Source: Symplocastrum torsivum CPER-KK1 (GTDB taxonomy: Bacteria; Cyanobacteriota; Cyanobacteriia; Cyanobacteriales; Coleofasciculaceae). From it: a DNA stretch of 64,000 bases. Below are positions 54,818 through 62,663 of the stretch, one piece after another (positions within the stretch are counted from its first letter, which is position 1; each line of letters opens with the position of its first letter). The notes below the pieces were generated by a model that ran no database searches, had not been told where the DNA came from, and saw only the letters and a list, made by a program, of their open reading frames with translations. The position numbers and the translations under genes are program-made. The stretch lies in the NCBI GenBank assembly GCA_019358875.1, contig JAHHIF010000002.1, forward strand, positions 186,001 to 250,000, written 5' to 3'.

Positions 54818-55125
54818 AAGCTAAATGAACTCATAACGACTACGCATAGAAACCAGTATAGCGGTTTTTGAGCAGATAATATAGCCTCTTCTCTGTTAAT
54901 GTAGTCTGCCAGCCTGGTCTAGCCTTACCAGTACTGCCACAACCCACGTTTATGTGTTCCTCTCCAGACTTTAGTCTCAGACTGGCTGACCGATGGAGGC
55001 AAAGTAACTTTTACTTGTCAGTTTACTTTTAATTGCAGAAGGGGAATACTTGTATCTAGCTAGATACCCTTCCAGCTCGACTCTCACGAATACCAAAAAA
55101 GTTTCTGCATTTGGAGATAGCACTC
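54818..55125. other. Intergenic region between NTRC and methyltransferase genes
   Basis: About 310 bases with divergent promoters. No hairpin with U-tract or small gene is recognised. Confidence 0.4.
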
Positions 55126-56448
55126 ATGGATGAAAAATCGGCTGAAATAATCGAAAAAATTCGTCAACAATTTGACTTTGGTCCTTACCCAAGAATCGAA
55201 ATAGACAAATCTCCTAAAGAAGATAAAAATAAACTTTATTTTCACGATATAGTAACATCTTACTATTTGAGAAATCATCAAGTTATTGATACCAAAGATA
55301 AACTGATTCTTGATGCTGGATGTGGCACAGGATATAAATCCTTAGTCCTAGCTGAAGCTAATCCTGGTGCAAAAATTATTGGTATTGACCTTTCAGAACA
55401 GTCTTTAGAGCTAGCCCGCAAGCGCTTTCAGCATCATGGTATTGAAAACGGAGAATTCCAACAACTCTCTATAGATGAATTACCCAATCTTGGTTTAGAG
55501 TTTGACTACATCAATTGTGATGATGTTCTTTACCTAGTTCCTGAACCAGTTGTTGCTCTAGAGGCAATGAAGTCGGTTCTTAAGCCACAGGGAATTATTC
55601 GCAGCAATCTACACAGTTCACTTCAACGAGCTGCCTTTTTTCGCGCTCAAGAATTATTCCGGCTAATGGGATTGATGGATAGCAATCCCGAAGATGTAGA
55701 GATAGAAATTACGCTAGAAACACTGAAGGCTTTGAAGGACGATATTGACCTTAAAATCAAAGTTTGGAGTCCTGGTTGTGAGGGAGAAAAGGGAAAACAG
55801 ACAGTTTTGTCAAACTATTTAATCCAAAATGATAAGGGATACAATATTTCTGAGGTATTTTCTGCTTTGAGAGCAGCAGATCTAGAATTCATTAGCATGG
55901 TGAACTGGCGGCAATGGAATTTAATGAATTTATTCAAAGAGCCAGACAATTTACCTGTGTTTCTGTCAATGAGCCTGCCAGACATTTCCGTAGAACAGCA
56001 ACTGCGTTTATTCGAGCTTTTACATCCCATCCACCGACTGCTGGACTTCTGGTGTGGGCATCCCAATCAAGCGCAACCTCATGCACCTATTGCCGAGTGG
56101 ACAACTTCTGACTGGCAAGGAGCAAAGGCGCATTTGCATCCTCAGTTGAGAACGCCAGCCGTGAAAGAAGAAGTAGTCAGGTGTACCACCCAACTCAACC
56201 CGTTTGAAATCAGTAAGTATCTTCCGGTTACTGGAAAGCAATTCCTAGTAGACAGTACCATTGCGGCTTGCCTTTTACCTCTGATGGAATCCGCTCAGTC
56301 AATACAGGCGCTGGTGGAGCGCTGGCAGAAGTTGCGTCCTGTGCATCCTGTTACCCTAAAGCCAACGGCTGAGATAGAGGCTTTTGAAATCGTGATACAA
56401 GCACTGACTGGGCTGGAGGCAAATGGATATGTGCTTCTGGAGCGTTAA
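55126..56448 (+). CDS. Class I SAM-dependent methyltransferase with C-terminal helical domain
   Basis: A 440-residue protein from ATG 55126, set behind TTGGAG. Residues 1-200 hold the Rossmann methyltransferase: motif I LILDAGCGTGYKSLVLAEA, motif II IIGIDLSEQSLELAR and motif IV FDYINCDDVLYLVPEP. The second half (about 250-440) is not catalytic. It has helical and winged-helix-like segments (FLVDSTIAACLLPLMESA; VIQALTGLEANGYVLLER). It lies just upstream of pilA and the O-GlcNAc transferase gene, with a terminator between, so it may modify pilin, glycan or another surface protein. Substrate unknown. Confidence 0.85.
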   Translation: MDEKSAEIIEKIRQQFDFGPYPRIEIDKSPKEDKNKLYFHDIVTSYYLRNHQVIDTKDKLILDAGCGTGYKSLVLAEANPGAKIIGIDLSEQSLELARKRFQHHGIENGEFQQLSIDELPNLGLEFDYINCDDVLYLVPEPVVALEAMKSVLKPQGIIRSNLHSSLQRAAFFRAQELFRLMGLMDSNPEDVEIEITLETLKALKDDIDLKIKVWSPGCEGEKGKQTVLSNYLIQNDKGYNISEVFSALRAADLEFISMVNWRQWNLMNLFKEPDNLPVFLSMSLPDISVEQQLRLFELLHPIHRLLDFWCGHPNQAQPHAPIAEWTTSDWQGAKAHLHPQLRTPAVKEEVVRCTTQLNPFEISKYLPVTGKQFLVDSTIAACLLPLMESAQSIQALVERWQKLRPVHPVTLKPTAEIEAFEIVIQALTGLEANGYVLLER

Positions 56449-56458
56449 CCCTGAGTGA

Positions 56459-56484
56459 CTTCCGGCACTCCGGAAGAATTTTTT
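56459..56484 (+). terminator. Intrinsic terminator before pilA
   Basis: CTTCCGG (56459-56465) pairs with CCGGAAG (56470-56476) over a CACT loop, then AATTTTTT. It ends the methyltransferase message, so pilA must have its own promoter close to its start, within about 90 bases. Confidence 0.85.
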
Positions 56485-56574
56485 AATGGGGTGATAGGAA
56501 AGGGAGTACAACTGGGTAAGTTACACCCAGGAGTAAGAAGTTAAGCATCCCGCACCTCAAGGAGAAATCTCTTT

Positions 56575-57180
56575 ATGAAGCTCGATTTACAAGCAAAGTT
56601 CCTGCAACACCTCAACAAGAAAAAGCAGGATGAAGGTTTTACACTAATTGAACTGCTCGTTGTTATCATCATCATTGGTATTTTGGCAGCTATTGCTCTC
56701 CCTTCCTTCCTGAACCAAGCGAACAAGGCAAAGCAGTCTGAAGCAAAAACCTATGTAGGTTCAATGAATAGAGCTCAGCAAGCTTTCTTCCTAGAAAACA
56801 ATTACATGACTGAATTCGATGGTGGTAAAGGCTTCGCTGCATTAGGTCTTGGCGTTGCCACTCAGACCACTAATTATACTTACAACATTGACGGTGGTGC
56901 TACTGAGGCACCACCTACGGTTACAGTTGGTGATCCGTCTGCTCAGGTAACAAACCAGGCACAACCAAGAGCAGCATCAATCAAAGCTTACATTGGGGGT
57001 GTAGCCCTAGGTGAGATAGCAGATACAAGTGAGGCAACTACGCTAGCTGTATTGTGCGAAGCTAAGATTGCTAGTGGAATTCAGGGTGGTGTAGATGGGT
57101 CGCAACCCGCCACGTTTGATGCTGCTGGAGGTCCACCAACGTGCCCAGATCCCGACTATAAACCAGTAGGCGGCAAATAA
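56575..57180 (+). CDS. pilA: Type IV major pilin-like protein PilA
   Basis: A 201-residue type IV pilin. The prepilin peptidase site lies after Gly21 (EG before FTLIELLVVIIIIG), with the conserved Glu at mature position 5. The hydrophobic helix runs through LAAIALPSFLNQANKAKQSE. The 20-residue leader is longer than in many pilins, as is usual in cyanobacteria. The C-terminal domain is Gly/Thr/Ala-rich with two cysteines (VLCEAK; PPTCPD) that may form the D-loop disulfide. A GGAGAA site is close to the ATG. It should form surface pili used for gliding, hormogonium motility and DNA uptake. Confidence 0.94.
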   Translation: MKLDLQAKFLQHLNKKKQDEGFTLIELLVVIIIIGILAAIALPSFLNQANKAKQSEAKTYVGSMNRAQQAFFLENNYMTEFDGGKGFAALGLGVATQTTNYTYNIDGGATEAPPTVTVGDPSAQVTNQAQPRAASIKAYIGGVALGEIADTSEATTLAVLCEAKIASGIQGGVDGSQPATFDAAGGPPTCPDPDYKPVGGK

Positions 57181-57372
57181 GCCAACTGATAACTATTGGG
57201 AGTAGGTGGGTAGAGTGATCTACCCACTACTTTTAATAACCTTCTCCTAAGACGAATGGCACTAACTCAAAAGAAAATTGCAATAGTTCTATCTTTAAAA
57301 CAGGACTCCTTGCTTCAAGGTTTACTAAATTCAGTTTGATTCTTTACCACGTAAACAGATAAAAACTAGGTT

Positions 57373-59622
57373 GTGAAGTCACCGGAAAAAATAAATCTTA
57401 CAACGGCTGAATCTGCTTTGCGAAATTTGGTTAACTGGCAGCAGCAAGCCCATCAACATCTGGTTTTGGGAGACTACAGTAAGGCGGAAAATCTGTATGA
57501 GGAAGCAATTACAGCCGAACCTGAGGTCAGGTCTCACTACTGGAATTTAGGCTTGATGCTGCTGCTGCAAGGGCAAGAATTAGAAGCTCAGACAACCTGG
57601 CTGTTGGCTATGGCGGAGGGTGAGCCGGAACAGGTTGACCTTTGGACAGCAGAACTCATACAGGTTCTGCAAAAAGAAGCGACTAGGCAGGAAGAGCTAG
57701 GAAGTTATTCAGTCGCTTGGGCACTCCGACAGCACATAAGAGAAATTAGCCCAACGGAGGCTAACAATTTGCTGCATTTGCTTGAGCTAGCGTTTAAGCA
57801 AGAAATTTTCTCTGAGGAGCAGTTAGTTTCTCTAGGTGTTATAGAACTTCTTAAATTGGAGGAATCACTTAGTCTTGATTCTGATTTACTACTAAAGGTA
57901 TTACAAAATGTCTTGGATAACGCTTTTGTAGCTCCATCATCTCTGGAATTGGTTGAAGTTTGTTTACCTCATGTCCAAGATGTTAGAGGCTTTTTAGTTG
58001 TTGTGTTACCCGCATCACTTAAAATTGCTTACTCTGTAGGACATCCGGGGTTAGCAGCACGCTTCCTTGAATTGTATTTAAGTTTAGATCCAGATAATGT
58101 TGAAGTTCTACGGCATTTAGCCTGTTTTTATCAAAACGCGAAGGATTATTCCAAAGGAATAGACACAGCAAAACTATGCCATTCTCTATCAAAAACATTA
58201 CCAGATCAAATTTTTAGCAGTTATCTAGTGCTACGTGGGTTCATGAGCGCTGGTGGATATTGGCAAGAAGCTGATGAAGTCTCGCAGCATCAAGAGTCTC
58301 TGATTTTGTCATTAATCAAAGAACAACCACTACTGTCAGAGCAAGCAACAGTCCAACGGTTATTTACTAGCGCTTATTTTCTACCCTACTTACGAGACGA
58401 GCCAGAACATAACAGATATATCTATAATCAACTTGCTCAACTTTGCCAATTCAATATTCAAAGTTATGCAAAAGAGCAGGCAGAGAGATACACTCAGAGA
58501 GTAGTAAAGAATCAAACGAAATTACTTAAGATTGGATATATTTCTCATTGTTTGAGAAACCATTCTGTAGGTTGGTTAGCTCGTTGGATTTTCAAATATC
58601 ATGATCGTGAGCGTTTTCATGTTTATTCTTATCTGGTTAACTACAGTCAACGCAATGACGAATTACAAGCGTGGTATGTTAACCAAGGAGATCAGGTTTA
58701 CAAAGCAGGTAGCAATGGCTTAGAGATTGCTGAAAAAATTCATAAAGATGAAATTGATATATTAATTGATCTTGATAGCATTACTTTAGATACTACCTGT
58801 CAGATCACGTCGTTGAAACCAGCACCTATTCAAGCGACTTGGCTAGGCTGGGATGCGTCGGGAGTACCGGCAGTAGATTACTTCATTGCTGACCCTTATG
58901 TTTTACCGGAGTCAGCCCAAGATTACTATACAGAAAAAATCTGGAGACTTCCTCAGACTTATATAGCTGTTGACGGTTTTGAGGTAGCTGTGCCTACCCT
59001 CCGTCGAGATCACTTAGATATTCCTAGTGATGGTGTAGTGTATCTTTGCTCTCAAAGAGGATACAAGCGTCATCCAGATACCGCACGACTACAACTAAAA
59101 ATCCTTAAGGAAGTGCCAAATAGTTACTTCCTAATTAAAGGTTTAGCGGACAAAGACTCAATTACAAGCTTCTTTAGCCAAATTGCTGAAGAGGAAGGCG
59201 TAAATTGCGATCGCCTACGATTTCTGCCACAGGTGACTTCAGAAGCAGTACACCGGGCTAACTTGGGTATTGTTGATGTAGTCTTAGATACCTACCCCTA
59301 TAACGGCGCTACCACAACTCTAGAAGTTCTCTGGATGGGTATTCCATTAGTAACGCGAGTTGGACAACAATTTGCTGCTCGTAATAGCTACACCATGATG
59401 ATGAATGCAGGTATCACAGAAGGAATCGCGTGGACTGATGAAGAGTATGTAGAGTGGGGAATTCGCTTAGGCAAAGATTCCGATCTCAGACAGCAGATAT
59501 CCTGGCGACTACGACAATCCAGGCAAACAGCACCGCTATGGAATGCGAAGCAGTTTACTCGTGATATGGAAGATGCTTACGAGAAAATGTGGTCAAATTA
59601 TGTTATGAATAATATCTCTTAG
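57373..59622 (+). CDS. SPINDLY-type O-linked GlcNAc transferase (GT41) with TPR region
   Basis: A 749-residue fusion of tetratricopeptide repeats (about 25-340) and a C-terminal GT41 transferase (about 370-745). The transferase half shows IGYISHCLRNHSVGWLARWI, ILIDLDSITLDTTCQITSLK, IQATWLGWDASGVPAVDYFI and the UDP-sugar-binding FLPQVTSEAVHRANLGIVDV and YNGATTTLEVLWMGIPLVTR. In Nostoc punctiforme a protein of this family is needed for hormogonium motility. Its place behind pilA suggests that pilin or a pilus partner is the target; fucose instead of GlcNAc is possible for this family. Start GTG 57373. Confidence 0.9.
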   Translation: MKSPEKINLTTAESALRNLVNWQQQAHQHLVLGDYSKAENLYEEAITAEPEVRSHYWNLGLMLLLQGQELEAQTTWLLAMAEGEPEQVDLWTAELIQVLQKEATRQEELGSYSVAWALRQHIREISPTEANNLLHLLELAFKQEIFSEEQLVSLGVIELLKLEESLSLDSDLLLKVLQNVLDNAFVAPSSLELVEVCLPHVQDVRGFLVVVLPASLKIAYSVGHPGLAARFLELYLSLDPDNVEVLRHLACFYQNAKDYSKGIDTAKLCHSLSKTLPDQIFSSYLVLRGFMSAGGYWQEADEVSQHQESLILSLIKEQPLLSEQATVQRLFTSAYFLPYLRDEPEHNRYIYNQLAQLCQFNIQSYAKEQAERYTQRVVKNQTKLLKIGYISHCLRNHSVGWLARWIFKYHDRERFHVYSYLVNYSQRNDELQAWYVNQGDQVYKAGSNGLEIAEKIHKDEIDILIDLDSITLDTTCQITSLKPAPIQATWLGWDASGVPAVDYFIADPYVLPESAQDYYTEKIWRLPQTYIAVDGFEVAVPTLRRDHLDIPSDGVVYLCSQRGYKRHPDTARLQLKILKEVPNSYFLIKGLADKDSITSFFSQIAEEEGVNCDRLRFLPQVTSEAVHRANLGIVDVVLDTYPYNGATTTLEVLWMGIPLVTRVGQQFAARNSYTMMMNAGITEGIAWTDEEYVEWGIRLGKDSDLRQQISWRLRQSRQTAPLWNAKQFTRDMEDAYEKMWSNYVMNNIS

Positions 59623-59748
59623 TCACTAACTTTTTTCCTGGTACTTATGCTCATTTTCGGTACAAACTTATGTGATTCATTACTCAAAAGCCCATAGGTT
59701 TGCTCAATATAGTTTCAATCGTCTTCTAAAGTTTAACTATAAGTAACA

Positions 59749-60291
59749 ATGAAACCTCTCAAACTCCATATTGGTGGTAAGGAGTCTCATCCTGAATGGA
59801 AGATTTTAGATGTCGAACCTCGTCCTGAAGTAGATTATGTAGCTAATGCTAATGACTTGAGTCTATTTGAAAGTAATTCTATCGAGTCGATTTACGCTAG
59901 TCACGTCTTAGAACACTTCTACTACGGTCTGAATAATCAACTCATAAATACCTTAAAAGAATGGCATCGCGTGCTTAAACCAGGAGGTAAACTTTTAATT
60001 AGTGTACCTGATTTGAAAACCTTATGCTGGCTTTATCTAAATCCGAATTTAATGCCTCTTGAACGGCATCACCTAATGCGAATTATATTTGGTGGTCAGA
60101 CAAATATCTATGATGTTCATAAAGTTGGTTTTGATTTTGAAATCTTAGCACTTTACCTAGAAGAAGCAGGTTTTCAAGAATATGAGCAATTCTCAGAGTT
60201 TAAGATTTTTAATGACTGTAGTAGTCTACGGATATTAGACACTTTGATTAGCCTGAATGTTATTGCAAAAAAATCCCTAGAAAACATCTAG
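59749..60291 (+). CDS. Small SAM-dependent methyltransferase
   Basis: A 180-residue methyltransferase-like protein. It starts LKLHIGGKESHPEWKILDVE and continues with the acceptor region IYASHVLEHFYYGLNNQLIN and KEWHRVLKPGGKLLISVPDL. Such short forms often sit in polysaccharide or glycan-modification clusters. A divergent motif I (HIGGKE) makes activity less sure. It lies 126 bases after the O-GlcNAc transferase gene and 12 bases before the next gene. Confidence 0.82.
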   Translation: MKPLKLHIGGKESHPEWKILDVEPRPEVDYVANANDLSLFESNSIESIYASHVLEHFYYGLNNQLINTLKEWHRVLKPGGKLLISVPDLKTLCWLYLNPNLMPLERHHLMRIIFGGQTNIYDVHKVGFDFEILALYLEEAGFQEYEQFSEFKIFNDCSSLRILDTLISLNVIAKKSLENI

Positions 60292-60303
60292 CGAAATCTT
60301 TTC

Positions 60304-61116
60304 ATGGCTCAGGTTATGATATCTTTCCTATCTCGTCCTAATGTAGGTCAATCAATCGGGCTATCCTTTATCGCCCTCTTATCTATTTTTGCACTTGGGG
60401 CGCTACAGATGCCTCAACTGGCTCAAATAAGAGGCGGAGCCAAAAACGCTTCACCAGAAGCTCTTCAAACGGAAGTCAAGGCAGAAAAAGTGCGCCTCAA
60501 TCTGCTCCAGAAAGTTCCTGCCTTTGGTTTTGATAATTTGCTTGCAGATTGGGCATTTCTAAATTTCATACAGTATTTTGGTGATGATGAAGCTCGCGCA
60601 GCGACTGGCTATCGGCTTGGTCCAGATTATTTTGATGTAATCATCGATCGCGACCCCAAATTCTTGCAGGCGTATTTTTTCCTTTCTGGGAGTGGTTCTT
60701 TATACGCAGGAATGCCAGAACGCTCTGTAGCGCTGATGGACAAAGGGCTAAAGTCGCTTGCTCCTCAATCACCACCTAAGTCCTACTATGTTTGGCGTTA
60801 TAAAGCCACAGATGAGTTGTTGTTTTTAGGCGATGCTCAAGCAGCAAGACAATCCTATGAGAAGGCAGCCGAATGGGCAAGTACCTATTCTGATGAAGAA
60901 AGTAAGAATATAGTAGCAATTTCTCGCCGAAGCGCTGGGTCTCTTGCCCGTAATCCCCTGAGCAAATCAGCCCAAGTCAATGCTTGGTCAATGGTTTTAA
61001 GTAATGCGCTAGACGATCGCACCCGTCAACTTGCGATCAGTCGCATTGAGGCACTCGGTGGCAAAGTCATTGTTACGCCACAGGGAGCGAGGATTCAATT
61101 GCCGAAAACCGATTGA
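60304..61116 (+). CDS. Membrane-anchored TPR-like protein of unknown function
   Basis: A 270-residue protein with one N-terminal hydrophobic span (SIGLSFIALLSIFALGALQM) and an outer helical part. The repeats resemble TPRs (FLQAYFFLSGSGSLYAGMPE, GDAQAARQSYEKAAEWASTY). The fixed motif FDNLLADWAFLNFIQYFGDD is likely to be family-specific. No named family is recognised. Its place 12 bases after the methyltransferase makes it part of the pilA-linked locus, perhaps a scaffold for pilus assembly or export. Confidence 0.8.
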   Translation: MAQVMISFLSRPNVGQSIGLSFIALLSIFALGALQMPQLAQIRGGAKNASPEALQTEVKAEKVRLNLLQKVPAFGFDNLLADWAFLNFIQYFGDDEARAATGYRLGPDYFDVIIDRDPKFLQAYFFLSGSGSLYAGMPERSVALMDKGLKSLAPQSPPKSYYVWRYKATDELLFLGDAQAARQSYEKAAEWASTYSDEESKNIVAISRRSAGSLARNPLSKSAQVNAWSMVLSNALDDRTRQLAISRIEALGGKVIVTPQGARIQLPKTD

Positions 61117-61180
61117 GTTCTAAGCTAAACACTTAAGGCTTCATCGCTTTAAGTCTTCCATACTTCTAGCGCCCGTCAGC

Positions 61181-61666
61181 TTAAATTAGCTGATGCATAA
61201 TCACCCCTAAACTAAAGCCACCCAAGGAAACGGCAGAGATAATCCCAAAGGCTTGCCATTCCCCGTAATCTGCTGTCTGAAGATCTAACCTGACCAAGGC
61301 ACCAGCAGCAAGCAAAACCAATATGCGAACAACAACCTCAAGCCAGCTAAGGATGATTACCGCAAAAAAAGCTCCAAAAATCACTGAAAAAAACGCTCTA
61401 GTATCCGATTGCAGCCAACCCGTGTAAAAGTTTCTAATTAACGTCAAAGGAGCCGCCAAAGCGAAAGCAATGAGAAAACTATAAATAGCTCCCATTAGCC
61501 AGAGCAACCAAGCAGTATTCCCCAACGTTAATGTTGTGCTAGTAAGTTTTCGAGCATCAACATTAGCGAGTCTTTCTGCGTCAGTAGATAGCAACCAGCC
61601 AAAGACACCGTAGGTAAAAAGAAGGAGCAAGAGTGAAACCCAAGGCAGTTTTTTCACAAACACCAT
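61181..61666 (-). CDS. Hypothetical membrane protein
   Basis: A protein of about 161 residues with four hydrophobic segments (WVSLLLLLFTYGVFGWLL; LLWLMGAIYSFLIAFALAA; FFSVIFGAFFAVIILSWLEV; IISAVSLGGFSLGVIMHQLI). No family is recognised. ATG 61666 is favoured over GTG 61696 because the protein then starts with a short basic stretch before the first span. It faces the TPR-like gene tail to tail. Confidence 0.75.
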   Translation of the reverse strand: MVFVKKLPWVSLLLLLFTYGVFGWLLSTDAERLANVDARKLTSTTLTLGNTAWLLWLMGAIYSFLIAFALAAPLTLIRNFYTGWLQSDTRAFFSVIFGAFFAVIILSWLEVVVRILVLLAAGALVRLDLQTADYGEWQAFGIISAVSLGGFSLGVIMHQLI

Positions 61667-61862
61667 TGATCTAAGGGAACATGACGTGCTTAACACTTTT
61701 CAGAGCTAAAGCCAGTGATTTCTCCTTTCGCTAGCCATCTCACTTAGCGGAACTCAGAAGCAGAAGTAATGCTTTTGAGCGTTTTCTGAACAGTGATCAG
61801 ATTCACAGCACTTAGCTGATCAAGATCGTCATCCTCAGGCTGCTAACTTTTGCATACTAAAT

Positions 61863-61942
61863 CATGACTGAACTCTAGCCGAGTCATCAATAGGGAACAC
61901 ACAACCAGCCGACAGGTTCTGAGTAGAGACTGTCGGTTTTTT
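61863..61942 (+). ncRNA. Candidate small RNA with own terminator
   Basis: About 80 bases with a hairpin ATGACT/AGTCAT (61864-61887), a CA-rich single-stranded stretch (TAGGGAACACACAACCAG), and a terminator hairpin. An extended -10-like TGCATACT lies at 61851-61858. The order of hairpin, open CA-rich region and terminator recalls cyanobacterial Yfr-type RNAs, but the core ACTCCTCACAC of Yfr1 is absent. No coding gene on this strand would need the terminator, as the nearest plus gene ends about 790 bases upstream. Confidence 0.4.
61909..61942 (+). terminator. Intrinsic terminator without an upstream gene
   Basis: CCGACAG (61909-61915) pairs with CTGTCGG (61930-61936), followed by six T. It faces the plus strand and is the main evidence for the small RNA. 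Confidence 0.8.
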
Positions 61943-62042
61943 ATTCGATTAAGAACGACCTCTCCCGATACTAAGCCGTTTACCCAGCTAGAATTAAATT
62001 TTAAGGACTTAATACCCCATTAAGAGCTACTTCAACTAGGAA

Positions 62043-62070
62043 AAAGTGCCTCCAGCACCTTTGCTGGAGG
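62043..62070 (-). terminator. apcD terminator
   Basis: On the minus strand CCTCCAGCA pairs with TGCTGGAGG (62049-62070) over a 4-base loop, and the stem is followed by CACTTTTT. It ends the apcD message about 35 bases after the stop codon. Confidence 0.8.
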
Positions 62071-62104
62071 TTATATTAGGCAAAAAATATACTTAGCCCA
62101 AAAA

Positions 62105-62590
62105 TCAAGACATAGCTTGAATGATGTAATCAAAGTAGGGAGCTGCTGCCGAGACATCCTCTTGGCTAAGCAATCCTAGAGAAGCATTTTTTAAGCAACG
62201 GATTGATTCAGCCATCCCTGAAACTGGCACACCAAGAGAGTTGTACATTTCTCGCACCCCAATTAGACCGATTTTTTCAATGGGTTCCTTGTCACCGGAC
62301 AGGACTCCGTAGGTAATCAGTCGCAAGTACCAGCCGTAGTCGCGTAAGCATAGCGCCCGTTGACGCTCCCCGTAAGCATTGCCACCTGGAGCAATAAAGT
62401 CAGGACGTTTCTGCCAAAGCTGCTTGCTAGCTTCCTGAACAATCTTTTTTTCATTTTCAGCGAGAGTGGTAGCAATCCGCACCCGTTGTTCACCTGTTTT
62501 CAAAAACTCATTGATACTGTTGAGTTCTCCGGAGCTAGGATATCGGAGTTGGTCGTCTGCTTGGAGAATAACTTGGCTAACTACGCTCAT
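62105..62590 (-). CDS. apcD: Allophycocyanin alpha-B subunit ApcD
   Basis: ApcD is a minor core subunit of the phycobilisome that acts as terminal emitter and favours energy transfer to photosystem I. At 161 residues it has the right length. It starts [20 protein letters not shown], typical for ApcD and unlike ApcA. The bilin-binding cysteine is Cys81 in [13 protein letters not shown], and [19 protein letters not shown] and [12 protein letters not shown] close the chain. It is transcribed alone, as apcD usually is outside the apcABC operon. Confidence 0.97.
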   Translation of the reverse strand: MSVVSQVILQADDQLRYPSSGELNSINEFLKTGEQRVRIATTLAENEKKIVQEASKQLWQKRPDFIAPGGNAYGERQRALCLRDYGWYLRLITYGVLSGDKEPIEKIGLIGVREMYNSLGVPVSGMAESIRCLKNASLGLLSQEDVSAAAPYFDYIIQAMS

Positions 62591-62663
62591 CTTATTGGTT
62601 TAACTTAGGTAACATTTGTAGTTTAGCGACTCTAGGCTACACAAATAAAGAGAGGAAAATACT

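Noticed and set aside
61863..61942. Identification of the candidate RNA as Yfr1
   Set aside because: The conserved ACTCCTCACAC core of Yfr1 is not present, so only a generic small-RNA call is kept.
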